A stretch of 64,000 nt of DNA from Colletes latitarsis (GCF_051014445.1 NC_135143.1:6572001-6636000), one strand, 5' to 3'; positions 1-11,857 are shown, counted from the first letter of the stretch. Notes: generated by a model not told the origin, from the sequence alone. Made by a program: numbers and translations.

Positions 1-56
1 GACGACAAATCGACAGTTTTTACCTCTCTCACTGATCATGAGTACTATAAGTCAGT

Positions 57-760
57 TTATACAAGGAGTTAGGCCGCCCTTGTGCAAAATTTTAATGGGA
101 GATTCTGAGGCCAAATTAAGACGAAAATCAAGAATACTAATTTGTTGATGGAGGCTTCGTTAAAAAGTTACAGAAACATTTCCGGCCACATAGTATATTT
201 TCGGTACAGAATTTTTTTCTCGAAAGTGAGTAGGATTTCGGGGGTATGTATATTCACCAAAAATGATTGTAATTGACCCCGGAATCGAAAATAATTTTTC
301 CAGGATGATTTGAAACTTTTTGAAATTTCAGGGGAATTGGAATGTCAGGGTCAGACATTGTATTTTCGGTAACGAATTGTTTTCTCGAAAGTGCGTAGGA
401 ATTCGAAGGTATGTCTATTCACCAAAAATGATCGTTATTGAGCCCTGCAAACAAAAATAATTTTTCCAGAACGATTTGAAGTTTTTTAATTTTGTAGAAA
501 AGTTTGTCTACTTACTCGAATTTTTTTCTCGAAAGTGGGAAGGATTTCAGAGGTATGGCTATTCGCCAAAAATGATTGTAATTGACTCCCGTAACCGAAA
601 ATAATTTTTCTAAAATGGTTTGAAATTTTTTAATTTAATTTTTTAATAACGTTTGAACGAAGCATCGATCAAGAAATTGATATTCTTGATTTTCGTCTTA
701 TTTTGCCCTCTAGAATCTCCCATTTAAATTTTTCCCAGTTATAATCGAACACCCTGTATA
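57..760. mobile_element. TIR-A element, long copy with three internal units
   Basis: Both ends are terminal inverted repeats of the TIR-A family: the left end reads TATACAAGGAGTTAGGCCGC and the right end finishes CGAACACCCTGTATA. Between them, the unit beginning GAATTTTTTTCTCGAAA (followed by a GGATTTCGG block and a CAAAAATGATTGTAATTGA block) occurs three times, starting near 209, 374 and 518. No coding capacity is visible. It is a non-autonomous element, and the TATA flanks suggest a TA target site. Confidence 0.8.
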
Positions 761-1555
761 TGCAGGGTGAGTATCTTAATGTGACGATATCAAATAATTT
801 ATGAAGTATTTACTGTATCAAAATGTGTTTCAAACACAAATTGCACGTTTCGTATTGGGACATAGAGCAATCTGTTTTTTAATATCCTTTCTTGAGATAC
901 AAAAACCATCAATGTTTGGAATAAAATTTCGAATATTTCTTTTCATATTCCAATAAAACGTGATTATCAACACGATATGTAAATTACATTTGTTTAGTAA
1001 TGTTGGTTATGTCTATAAACAGAGCCCTTGTCAGATGTCAGATATCATCACACACATATTAAGCTCAATAAAAGTAAATATACTAGAGGAAGGTGTTAAA
1101 TTTATGTGATGTTCAATAAGATTTCATTTTGATCCGAACTTGAATTTTATTATTTTGCATTCCTATATACGGTTTCTGATTTAATTTTTATGTTGTTGTA
1201 TTTGTAAAATTATTTATTAATTTCTGCAACCCTGATTAGTATTATTGTTATTGGATTATAATGATGTTATAATGATATCTCAGTAACCATTAATTTTAGA
1301 TCATACACGGTACAAAGCATTTTGATGTATTATCGAAATTGGACATTCCATTTCAAAAATCGGAGCTGACCTTTGTATCTCGATACAAAAGTAACATAAT
1401 AAAAAATTGATTACTGTATTATATGCCCCTCTGAGAATCATGTAAATTTTGTTAAAAATATTTTGTCATGCAACAAATGTGTATATATCTGTATATGTAT
1501 ATGTTTTAAAGTAAATTGCACGCACCCCACGTAAGATTAAGCAATTTTCAAAAGT
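761..1555. other. AT-rich stretch, possible truncated mariner end at its start
   Basis: Directly after the TIR-A copy the sequence reads GCAGGGTGAGTATCTTAATG, which resembles the start of a CAGGGTG-type mariner terminus. I found no matching right terminus, so this would be a half element or a coincidence. The remainder is AT-rich with no reading frame I would support. Confidence 0.3.
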
Positions 1556-3110
1556 TCGTATTTCATTCTCAATCCTCGAGACAGGCGCGATATTCCACGA
1601 AAGGCAAGGTCGACGCCTATGGGTAGCAAAGGCGCGCTCCGGAGTCCAATAAAAAGGTAACTCGGGTGCGAGAGTTTCTATATCTAGGCTCGCAACGTCG
1701 CGATAAATTCCATTAGCAGAATTTACCGAGCACCTATACCAGCGGGGAAGACCTAAATCAGCGGGGCCCAGTGTCTCTCAACCGGTTGTGCTGTCGATTT
1801 TTCCGGTTGAATCCTGGAAACCGTCTTACGTCCTCCTCGCGGTACTTTCCCGCCCTTAGTAACATTTTTCCTATCGTCGAGTTGATTCAAGCCTCGCGCA
1901 TTAATTATACACAATGGCCTCGGTCGTTCAATACCGAGTTTATACGTGGAGGAAGGCAGATTAAACGGTGAGTTTAAAATCCTCTTATAGAACGGTCGAT
2001 GGTAATTAATCGAGGACGGAGAACTGGAAGGAAAATAAGGTTGAAGAGGAAAAGACCGGGCTTACGCTAAAGGGCAAAGAGCTCGTACGTCAGGATCCCA
2101 AAGAGTGGATGGGGTAATAAAGTGGAGGGAAACAGGCTAGGGGGACGACTAAACGTAGAAAAAGATACGTGAAAGCTGGTAAATAATACGATAAAAGCGC
2201 ACCGGCGGACGCAGCGACGTAGTCTTGGGTGGGGGATTCGGTCGGAGGAGGGAAATTTGTAAACGAAGTAACGCCCGATAATCTCGACGCAGCTATAGTT
2301 TTCGCGTGCACGGGGACGTTCTTTCGCCTCGACCAGAGACTAACGACGTCCTCGCCCTCTTATCTGCTCGGTCACGTAGACCCGGAGAGAATGTCCTTCT
2401 CTGGCATACTCCCCCACCTGTCCGCCGTCCAGGTCCCTCTCATCCTTTTCCTCTTCCTCCACCGTGGGCTTCCCCGTACCGGCTGGTCCTCCAGGACGAA
2501 GGAAAATGCGAGGACGTGGGGGGATAAGGATCGCTGACGTTCTCGGTTAATTTAGCTCGCTAGGAAGTGCCGTAAATAGGAAACGTCCAGGTGACTTCCG
2601 AAATCTCCCTTAGCTAGTCGCAGCCGCGTTTGAAACGTGACTCTGTCGCTGCCTGGGCTCTGTCCACCCCCGCCCTTCCTATTGCTAGCGACCGAACCGT
2701 TCGCACACGGGCCAACGACGTATATACGATATGGGGTAATCACCTGACCGAGTGATACCCGCATTGCGCAAGCGCCCATCCATGGAATATTCATGGACTG
2801 CAGTTTCTACTACCTTCCTGTCTTTTCTGCTCTCTGTTCGCCGTTCTCCGTTTAAGCATGCCCTGTCGCGCTCCGTCCGGTGCATCGGTAACTATTCTTC
2901 TCCCTCGATTTCGAGCGCCAAACCAGCCGGTCTTATTGTTAGTGTCCACCGACCAACTCCGGACGCGTGTACCTAGCCAGTACCGTAAAGGCGTGTTTAT
3001 TTCAAAGCCAAGATAAAGGGCCACTGCGGCCGATTCTCGCGGAGAGACGACCGGAAACAATAGAATCGCGATGGTAACGTTGCCGTGGCACTTCCTGGAC
3101 TTAAACACAA
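1556..3110. other. CpG-rich block without a supportable gene
   Basis: Base composition rises sharply and CG dinucleotides are frequent compared with both flanks. Several overlapping short frames (longest about 105 codons) exist on both strands, as expected in GC-rich random sequence. None shows a recognisable domain, and they overlap each other in different frames. It could be a regulatory region, an untranslated exon or a non-coding transcript. The sequence alone does not decide. Confidence 0.4.
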
Positions 3111-3196
3111 ATCGTGGGAATATTTATCTTGCACTTCTTTTGACTTCGTTTCCGGTTAAAAGAAGGGGGCTCGAAGGATAGGTTTTACTTGTATAA

Positions 3197-3409
3197 CACT
3201 TTTCGGTACTCCGTTAACTCGTAATTCTTGCATCAATAACTGATATATTCGCGGTTGATTGATAATCGGTGTACAGAGCAATGATTCTTAAAATGAACAA
3301 TCCTGGGTACAAGACTTTTCAGTGCTTCGTTAACCCTTAACTCTTCTATCGATAATTAATATATTCACGGTTGATAACCAGTATGCAGTAATGATTCTTA
3401 AAATGAACA
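3197..3409. repeat. Tandem duplication, period 110 bp
   Basis: Two diverged copies of a roughly 110-bp unit run from ACTTTTCGGTACTCCGTTAA to the AATGATTCTTAAAATGAAC at 3281, and again to the same motif at 3391. The duplicated block ends in the terminal sequence of MITE-B, so a MITE-B end was copied together with its flank. Confidence 0.65.
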
Positions 3410-3712
3410 TCGCTCCGGAGTTGACATGTTCATTTTTCGTATAGCATAGGCGTGTTTCGACACCAGCAGATGTTTATACACAGCGACATAAGATCGAAAT
3501 AACTTTATTGTAGACATTTATTTTAATTTAGTCGGAATTTAATGGATTTGAGTATACACGTTCATCATATACTATTATATTATTAAATTATTAAGTAATT
3601 CAACGTGGTAAATAGCATATTTTTAAGAATATCTTTCTAGAGTTAACAAGTTGGAGGGATAGAAGTGTTCAACTTACGAATCACGTCTAGAGCTTATTCT
3701 GAGAATCATTAG
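3386..3712 (-). mobile_element. MITE-B copy with an internal insertion
   Basis: The left end CAGTAATGATTCTTAAAATG and the right end (GAATCATTA near 3704-3712) are inverted copies of one terminus. The first 100 bp (through the GCAGATGTTTATACA block) match the copy at 61481-61668 read in reverse. The last 40 bp (TTACGAATCACGTCTAGAG) match that copy's other end. About 130 bp of AT-rich sequence between them is absent from the shorter copy. Confidence 0.7.
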
Positions 3713-5456
3713 TGTACCTGGGTACCAAAATATCAAAGTCAGATATAAAATAAGGATTAATGTTCTATTCTGACCTCCTACGATGCACCATGTACTGTTT
3801 TTGGAGATATAAGCAAAAAGATATTTGCAATTATAGTGTAAAGTCGATCGTTAGGTCATTCTAGAAGCAATGGAATCATGGAGTACTTTCACAGCATGCA
3901 TATGTTGTACGTATGTTCAGATTTTAGAAAGTTCTCTAATTCCAAACGTAGAAGGCTGGTTTAATCAATCAAAAATTATTTGAGACGTAACAATGTTAAA
4001 ATAAATAGATGGTGGCTAGCATACGATACTAACTTAAATTTCTGAAAATTTGTAAGCATACGGGTAAAACAAAAAAGCTAATACATGAAAGGAAACTAAT
4101 AAACTGTAATAAACAGTAGAGATCTTATAATAAATCGAAACTATTATACGGGCCCGTGGAAACCTAATAGAACATTAATAAAATTCCATTCACTATTTAT
4201 AATGTATATTTGCATTTATAAGAGACTATTATTGAGCCTATATGGACATATGTTAACCCCTTGTTTTACAATTTGTTTTTATGAAAATGTACTTACTCAG
4301 ATTATTTAATATATTACAGCACTGCACACACAATTGTCATAAATAAAATTATTTTAATTCAATTTTTATTAAATTTTCCAAGCCATTCCCAAGTATGGTA
4401 TGTAATTACTTTAAATATTTTAGCAAATGTAGCTCAGTAAAGTTGAGTTTACAAAGTCAAGTTTTGTGGGGAAGACTCGTTGTTTTCAATGAAGAGGTTA
4501 TTAAATTATCTCATCTGTTTTATGCATACATAATAGCATTTTGTATTTATAAGGCATAACTGCGTTCCATATATTCTACAAGATGTCCCAGTAATCAAAA
4601 TACAGTCGGGAAGGTAGTTATTAGTTTTTAGAAAAAGTAAGTCGAAAATGTAGAATAAAATTTGTTCGCGAAAATGCTTCGTTTCCAAGATAATTGAATT
4701 TTTAAATTTGTCGGATACGAGTGCGATTGAATGCGATTTACTTGTCGCGTCTGTCCATTACTTGCTATTTCTACTTGCGCTAACGTCCAAGTCGAACTCT
4801 ATTGCACGCGTACTTCATAAATACACAAGATTGATTTTTTCGAAGAGAACATATTCTATATTTTCGACTTGGAAAATATTTTTTAACGCAGAATCACCTT
4901 CTTTCCGGTTGTATCATAATTATTGAAGCATGGATAACAAGAAGCTCCAAACTTTTGTGTACAAATAAAAATATACTTATTGTCAGTTAAAGAATAAAGC
5001 GAAGGTTCATATTATAATTAAAAAGAAAATGTTAAAAGATGCTGAAATTTTATGAAAAGTAGATTTGTAAATATTAGTATTAACTATGAGTAATACTGAA
5101 TCACACATAAAGATGCAATTTCCTGAACATTCTCTTAAAAAAACAAACAAAAATAAATACGCTATTAAAATATCTACTGAATTTTACTATTATTTATTAA
5201 GTTTGTTGTACAGCCTGTATGTTCTTACTACGACAATATGTATTCGGTTTGTGAATTTAGCTTCCGATTATACTGCACTCTCGGACTAATTGCGTCCTGA
5301 GAGGAGACAGTGTACACAAATGACAACAAAGTTGATGCATTAGCACGACATCATCCTGAATCTTGTAGAACATGCATAGGTCACGCGACATCAAGAGCAA
5401 TTCTGTTAGAACTCAGTGTTTGGTACGGAAAATCAAATTTGAAAATAATCAAAATA
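3713..5456. other. AT-rich non-coding stretch
   Basis: Scattered frames of 60-72 codons at 4506-4688 (minus), 4708-4926 and 5086-5289 have low-complexity composition and no motif. I see no repeat, RNA gene or splice-supported exon. Confidence 0.4.
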
Positions 5457-5464
5457 CACTAGTT

Positions 5465-5935
5465 CAGGGTTTTCCAAATTTTTTTTCTTGTGGAACCCTT
5501 AAGAAGTTTTTTACGGATCATGGAACCCTTGCCATACCTAAACTTCTAAGCAGAGATATTAGCGTTGACATCTGAGTGATTTTCGTTGTACATAGCGTTT
5601 CCAATAAAAAGTCCGTGACCTTGAACGAAAACACCGATGCTAACATGAACTTCAGTGTCTAGAATATTACCATAGATATTAAATAAAACAAAAATATTTA
5701 TTTGTGTAAAACGTTGTAACTATATTAAATGTTGTAATAAATTGCAAAGAAATGTTTTTAATTAAAAAACACAAGTTCAGTGCGAAGGATGTAATTGTTT
5801 TTAATAATAATAATTTGTTAATATTTTAATGCGTTTCTATGAAAATATAGCAGCTAATCTTATTTTAATGCTATATCACAACTTGTCTCGCGGAACCCCA
5901 AAATTATTTCATGGAACCCCCTTTGGGAAACACTG
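5465..5935. mobile_element. hAT-type MITE with 8-bp target site duplication
   Basis: The element starts CAGGGTTTTCCAAA and ends with the inverse of CAGTGTTTCCCAAA, which agree at 12 of 14 positions. It is flanked by perfect 8-bp direct repeats CACTAGTT at 5457-5464 and 5936-5943. An 8-bp duplication with CAG..CTG ends is diagnostic of the hAT superfamily. Four GGAACCC motifs lie near the ends (about 5492, 5522, 5892 and 5913), all in the same orientation, which recalls hAT subterminal repeats. The 471-bp body has no transposase and is AT-rich, so it is non-autonomous. Confidence 0.85.
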
Positions 5936-6094
5936 CACTAGTTGATTCTCTTAGAGAATTCATATTAAAAATATACAAGCAAAAATAGAAAAGAATGTAA
6001 AGGAGAAACAATAATCACAAAATTTATCGTTTCGTGATATCTAAAGCTCTACTAATTAGTAAACTACTAATAATTGGCAAGAAAAAAATAAGTG

Positions 6095-6385
6095 TTATAT
6101 TTCATTTTTCTTTTTACTCTTCAGACGATTTAATCTTTCGGATGTTTCGTTCATCTTCATTTTTAAATTAGCCATTTTGATGAAGATGTATAATACAAAT
6201 AATATGCCAGTGAAAATATTACGCACAATAAAAACCAAATATAAATCGCACTCTCTCGGAGTCATGTTATAAAACATTGTACCAAATTTTTCCATTTGCA
6301 CTCCGAGTAACGAAGACATTACATAAATAAATATCAAGGGAGCAGAAAAATCAAACGCATCGAGCAGCGCGTTTGATATGCGTGC
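6095..6385 (-). CDS. Candidate terminal exon of a small membrane protein
   Basis: The open frame runs 96 codons from a possible splice acceptor (AG at 6386-6387 on the minus strand, with a 16-base T-run about 20 bases upstream) to a TAA at 6095-6097. The predicted segment has a hydrophobic stretch at residues 16-30 (PLIFIYVMSSLLGV), a long one at 48-69 (LYLVFIVRNIFTGILFVLYI), and a basic, probably helical tail (SERLNRLKSKKKNEI). Composition looks like a real membrane protein rather than a chance frame, and two methionines (residues 23 and 31) could be alternative starts of a stand-alone 66-74-residue protein. I do not recognise the family. A chemoreceptor-like tail is only a guess. It lies between a hAT MITE and a CpG-rich block, and no partner exon was identified. 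Confidence 0.33.
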   Translation of the reverse strand, partial: ARISNALLDAFDFSAPLIFIYVMSSLLGVQMEKFGTMFYNMTPRECDLYLVFIVRNIFTGILFVLYIFIKMANLKMKMNETSERLNRLKSKKKNEI

Positions 6386-6519
6386 CTTAAATTAATCGAG
6401 CTCCAGTAAAAAAAAAAAAAAATTGATATTCCTGGTAAAGCGACGGTTGCATCGGTTAAATGATCGTTCATTAAATTACTTAGTACTCAATTATTCTTAT
6501 TTCCAATAAAAGTGCACCG

Positions 6520-7300
6520 TGACACAATTTAACAAACACAGCAGTGCCGCGTTCGCCGAGTCGCGGAAACGGCGGATGAAAAGTTTTCTATTAACGATCC
6601 CGACATCGATACCTCTACGATCACTTTCTTTTTTTTTTTTTATTCCTGAATCGACGGCAAAGTTTCCTCGATCGTGGTTTGAAACTTGGAAGTTCGAGCA
6701 GCGTCGATCGAACGAATCGCGAATTACAGACTAAATAGGATGTCGCGCGGCAACCCCCTCGCCATTTTCAATTCCCACCCCTTTCATCTCGCTGTACACG
6801 CCTTCCCTCTTTCTCTCCATCGCTGTAACCATTCTTCTTTTTTCACTTGTTGTTTGCTTCTCCGACCTACTCTGTTTTTAGTTCGTCCCGGGTACATTCT
6901 ACTCTCGTCGATCTCTCTGAACCTCTCTCTCTCTCTCTGTCTCTCTATTTCTCCGTCTCCCTTACCAGTCGTTTGTCACGCGTGTTCGTCTCTGTTCAAT
7001 GACAGAGTAACAAACGCAAGCACGGCCGCATCCATCATGCGAGCCACTTTGTCACGGCGGGATCAACAGCGCTTAAATTGTATTCGCGATTCGAGAACAG
7101 CCCATAAATTCTCATCGCAGAGACGGGCCATCCTCCTTAACACGTTCTCTCGCGCTGTGATTCGACGGTACCTCTCTCCCCGTTACTCCTTATTTTTCGC
7201 CCTTCGCCGGTTGCTTTCTGCGAAGAGATTTACGACTCGTAGGTCCTCTAATTTGGGCCAAAGTAAACCGTGTACTCTAGTTTATCCCGCGTAACAATAC
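6520..7300. other. CpG-rich block with pyrimidine-rich core
   Basis: The block is CpG-rich on both sides of a CT-rich core. A 202-codon frame (6686-7294) spans it, but its translation is dominated by Ser/Leu/Pro from the CT repeat and has no domain, so I do not call it a gene. A GAGA-rich promoter or enhancer is possible from composition alone. Confidence 0.35.
6922..6947. repeat. (CT)n microsatellite
   Basis: A run of CT dinucleotides interrupted once by GT. On the minus strand it reads GAGAGAGA, the binding core of GAGA factor in insects. Confidence 0.85.
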
Positions 7301-7540
7301 CACTCGGTGGAGAATTTACGAGTCCCGCCCGCTCCATCCAAACATTCGAATATTGTCAAAACTATTGTAGGATTAGAAACGCTAAATCTATCCCTTTATT
7401 TCAGATAGCGCGAATTAATACAATGTACATGTGACTTTCGCAATCGTAAACACATCGTAACGTTCACCGCGACAGACTTCGCCGTAAAATCATGCATCGT
7501 CTCGCGGACGCGTGCTTTTATTCCCCGACTCTTAAACATT

Positions 7541-7658
7541 TGCCGGTTCCACGTCCGGTATAGTTTCCAGAACGTTCTCGATGTTTCGCATCCAACCGTT
7601 GCCAGTTTCACATCCGATATAATTTCCAGAATGTTCTCGTCGTTTGTAAACAATATTT
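7541..7658. repeat. Two-copy 59-bp tandem repeat carrying heat-shock elements
   Basis: Two imperfect copies begin at 7541 (TGCCGGTTCCACGTCCGG) and 7600 (TGCCAGTTTCACATCCGA). Each contains a perfect three-unit heat-shock element: TTCCAGAACGTTC at 7565-7577 and TTCCAGAATGTTC at 7624-7636. A minus-strand frame of 100 codons overlaps but is not convincing. Confidence 0.7.
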
Positions 7659-7860
7659 CGTCACTATGGTCGACGCACTCATACATTCGATCATTCAATC
7701 AGGGTGGGCACATTCAGTTCGCTCAGCTGTTCACCGCGATTGATGCGATTCGACGAATAACGCTCGACTCCTACACTATTTCACAATATAACAATCACCA
7801 GGATTGTTTTAACATTTTAACAGTTGACTGTCACGTTACCCATATTATGGACGATATTAA

Positions 7861-8077
7861 CACTAGAACTAGAACAAAAGGTCAAAATGACCCATTCGTA
7901 AGTTCTAATGAAAATTGTAAAAAATTTAATCGACTGGATTTTTGAAAATTTACTGTAGCTTTCTATAACAGAGGGAATAAATATTTATTTCCATTGCATT
8001 ATACACATCTTCAAGCATCTATCGTTTTCATTTCTTTGGTGCAAATAAATACAACGTAAATATCGGTAGTTCTAGTG
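7861..8077. mobile_element. piggyBac-type MITE
   Basis: The left end is TTAA followed by CACTAGAACTAG. The right end is the inverse, CACTAGAACTACC, followed by TTGA, which is one change from TTAA. Inverted ends beginning with C and inserted at TTAA are the hallmark of piggyBac elements. The 217-bp body has no transposase. Confidence 0.75.
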
Positions 8078-8081
8078 TTGA

Positions 8082-9475
8082 GATAATAAAAAAAGTAATT
8101 ATTTATACTTATACTTTCGCTATTACGTATCGCATACATGTACACATGGTGATTCACCAGATTTTATCACATCGATTTACGTCATTATTATTATGCTTAG
8201 CAGTCAATATTTCAGATGGTGTTTCAGGGAAGACACATTCTGATCTTATTAGATTTTTTTTCCTAGCTGGACATATATGGCTTATGAAGGTCATTAGTAT
8301 TTTTCTTAAATGAGATCACGTATTTTGTACTGTTATCTTTTACCTTGATATTGTCTATAAAAAAGTATGGACCTATTAAAAACCATCAGTTTAGGAGATA
8401 TTTTAATTTTAATATTGCTTCTCAATTTATTACCATTATTGCTATTTATTATCACATCCTTAGTCGACAGGGGTAAATACTAAGCAATTATAAATAAAAT
8501 TTAGTCCTATTTGTCTGTTTGGGATTGCAATGAAATTTAGAGTCTAAAATACATCACCTTGAAGTATTAATTCGACAACATAGCAAAATTTTTGCTAGAA
8601 GAGGAGAATTCAGATATAAAATATATGATATTTCGCTTAAACTTTCTTTCCTGGCAAACATTCATAACAGGATACGCTGGAAATTAAATTTATAAACTTT
8701 TTTATTCTGTATAAATATCAGATACGCAGAAAAACAACAAGAAAATAAGAACGGTATGTAAAAACGATTTGAAATGCGAGCAAAATCGCGGGAAACAGTA
8801 AATTATTTATATAACTTTGTTAATCCTATTATATTGCTTCTATTAAAAAGTCTCGTTAACACTATATTAGATACTCTATAATTTATATGATTGAAAAAAA
8901 TTATTTTATTGACACGAAATTATTATTAACTATGTACACATACACATCTTTGTACTTTACAAACTACTAATAATCTGAGAGATCAAAATAACTAACAACA
9001 GCAGCATATAGTAATTTTTTCGTGAAGTTTATTCAACCGAATAGAAATTGTTATTTGTTTGTTGCGAAATGTTTCAGTTTATACTGGAAACTTTTAATTT
9101 TATTTAACAAATAACGGATACACGTGTGTTTATTTTTTACTTGTTATTTCTGTAAAGCAAATACTCACATGAAAAGGTACAATATAAATTTTTACTAAAA
9201 GCTCATTATTTAGAAACTCCTGGGACTGTAACCGGTCATGACTATTTAATAATACAATTAAGAATTAAATTTATTTATAAACTTTTAAATAACATGGTTA
9301 TATCTGTCGAACTATTTCCTTTAATGAACCTATCTGTATCTAAATGAACTGTTAGAAGACATTATAGCTTTAATTATATTGTGAATATCACAAGAGGAAT
9401 TAAACCTTTAAGTAAAAATATTAATACTAAAAAAGGAAATAAAACGACGACGAAAACGAGTAGAAAATGCAGTAT
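8082..9475. other. AT-rich non-coding stretch
   Basis: Strongly AT-rich. No frame, repeat family or RNA gene could be supported here. Confidence 0.4.
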
Positions 9476-9745
9476 AGTAATGATTCTTAATATGAATCAC
9501 AGACGTGATTCGTAAATTGAACAATTCTATTCCTTACAACTCTAACTGGCAATCAACGTATTAATGAAATTAAATTTGTTGTGTCAAGCGTAGTTTTAGG
9601 ACATTATAATGATTTTTAAAATGAACACTAGGCATGATTCGTAGATTGAACATTTCTATCAACAAGATCGTTGAGGTCGAACGGAGCCAATGAAGCGTGA
9701 AAAATGACGTTCTGAAAACAACGTTTATTTTAAAAATCATTACTG
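9476..9745. mobile_element. MITE-B, one and a half copies in tandem
   Basis: The left-end block AGTAATGATTCTTAATATGA followed by ACGTGATTCGTAAATTGAAC occurs at 9476, and a second version (ATAATGATTTTTAAAATGAA then CATGATTCGTAGATTGAAC) at about 9609. Only one right end (TTAAAAATCATTACT, ending 9744) is present. So 9609-9745 is a short complete copy and 9476-9550 is an extra left half. Confidence 0.65.
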
Positions 9746-11676
9746 TAGTTCACTATATATTATGCAATATTCAAAGATTTCGATTACGATATTATTATCA
9801 CCGTGAATAAGAATGGGATGATAGTAATTTCTAAAGTAATAACACGCGCGTGGAAAAGTTTTTTCGATCGATCTACGCGGGAACATCGTAAATTTCCGAA
9901 CGGTGGTCGATGAAATATTTCGGTTCGAGATATTATTTTAGTCTTTTTTCTTTTTTCCAATTGCGATATTTTACGATACGCGCCAAACGTCGCTCGGATC
10001 CACGCAAGTTCCAATACGTCGGCGCTCGATAAACTTGACGAAATCGTCCCGTAAACTTCGCAATTATACCGTGGCCCATGAAATGTTCGCATTACCGGAT
10101 AGAAGGCGCATCGCATTATGACTGTTATACGACGTGTACGTAGAAATCGGGACGCGTTGATATAGCGCGCCGTACGGGCAATTTCTCTCGGAACATTTCG
10201 AACAACGCCGAGTCAGTCGCGTAGTTAGCGTTGAAATACCTGTCGTTAACTAGAGCAATCTCGCCCGAAGCATACGGAGAACGTATTCACGAGGGAGTCG
10301 AATATATCGTCCCAATGCTTGCACATTGCCCCGCGAGTACGTGCGAATGTTTAACGAATAAATGCTTACCTGTGACATTTTCGAATCGGGGAGAAAGTAA
10401 CGCGAACATCGATAATTTCTTTTCCGAACGAGCTGAACGTAGTTTCCATATCCGAAGCATTCTCTGAATTACTCACCTGCACAGAAAGATATCAAAATTA
10501 ATTAGTTATATCACCTCACACCGGTGTAAATAAATTTTATTTTTATTTTCAGCAGTCGATGTTGAATCTGTAGGCATTTAATATAAAAAATGGAAATGTG
10601 GAAGTAATTTATTTAATGTTTTTTATTTATATTGCTCATATTCAACTGTTACAGTATTTTGTTCGTATTTAGGAGTGACGAAATTTAATATCGAATGTGA
10701 ATATTAAAGTTTCAATAAGTGAATTTGAAAGGTAAGATATCAAACTTGATCCACCAAACGTGTATCTGGACTTTGGGGTTTTATAGGGGCAGAGGTATTT
10801 GTGCAACTAGCGGAATAATACTTGCAAATTGAATCTGAACTGTAAAATAGGAATATCGAGGAACAAAGTTAACGTTCACAGTGATATGAAAGAGACGATC
10901 CGAAAGAATTGACAAGAGAGATCGTTGACCATTAATATTCCCAGTAGTCTCAGTTACCAGATATCGAAAAATTAACGTTGGTCAAAGAATATGAGAGGTA
11001 TCTTCGTGTTCCCCAATAGACAATTAATTACCTAGCGAACCGCGAGGCTCGCTTCTGTCGCGTTTAATTGTCGCGATAATAAGAAAATAATTGATAGTAA
11101 TTGTATTAATGGTTCGTTGGTATACTTTGTAACTGCAATATACTCTTAAATAAGCAGTTTACGTCTCACGAGGTAACCGATAAACGTGTCCAAAGTGTTT
11201 GTCAGTTCATTTAGAATGTCATATGCAATACTTACTTTTCATAAATGACTTTTCAATTTTTCGTAGCGATTTAAATTTCACTAACGACATTTTTATAATT
11301 AAATAAATATAAAATGTACTATTTATTAAATCTAAATAAATATAAGTTAATAAAATTCTTGAATTTAAGCTTATACAGAATGGTGGGTAATAATGATTAA
11401 TATATAAATTCCAATATGCCAATTGACACGTTCGCTGTCAGATGAAAACCATACAATTTTCTGCAAGATTAAAATTCTTATTTCAGTCCATTATAAACTA
11501 TATAACCTAAAAGTTATTCGATATTTATTTCTGTAATCTTGCTAAAATTTACAAATCCTGTTCAAATTTGTTTCCTTCAAAATGATCGTCTCAACTTGAG
11601 AATAAATTTTTCTACTTCCATAGTGGAAAGCCTTATCATTCATATATGGGTGACGTAGAAATCGAAGTCTTAAAAA
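9746..11676. other. CpG-rich block (9.8-10.5 kb) then AT-rich stretch
   Basis: The first 700 bases are CpG-rich with overlapping frames (110 codons minus at 9784-10116, 78 codons plus at 10231-10467) that lack recognisable motifs. From 10470 onward the sequence is AT-rich and I see no feature. Confidence 0.35.
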
Positions 11677-11775
11677 ATCTGTGGCAACACTTCCCGTGTT
11701 CGTCAGCAGAGGGCTATGCTCAACTTATCTCTCTCACAAGTGCTCGACTGGCCACCTATTAATATAGGTGTGTAA
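11677..11775 (+). repeat. Repeat C copy 1 (CTCF-like core)
   Basis: Shares with 33267, 36888, 37580 and 43545 the layout GTGGCRACATTTCCCG, then CAGCAGAGGGCTA, then TCTCTCACAAGTGCTCGA, then an ACCTATT box. The core TCAGCAGAGGGC (11703-11714) differs by one base from the CTCF consensus CCASYAGRKGGC. Confidence 0.7.
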
Positions 11776-11857
11776 CGTTTATTATTATATTTTGAATATG
11801 ACGAAATACACATACGTGTACAGAATACACCCAGAAAGATCTATACCCTGCCACATA

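Noticed and set aside
1771..1971. 66-codon plus-strand frame starting MSLNRLCC
   Set aside because: Apparent start is not ATG in the sequence (GTG), with no domain and no flanking splice signals. It overlaps GC-rich non-coding DNA.
6686..7294. 202-codon plus-strand frame, the second longest in the window
   Set aside because: Its middle is translated CT microsatellite (Ser/Leu runs), the rest is GC-rich DNA with no domain, and it overlaps other frames. Composition explains its length.
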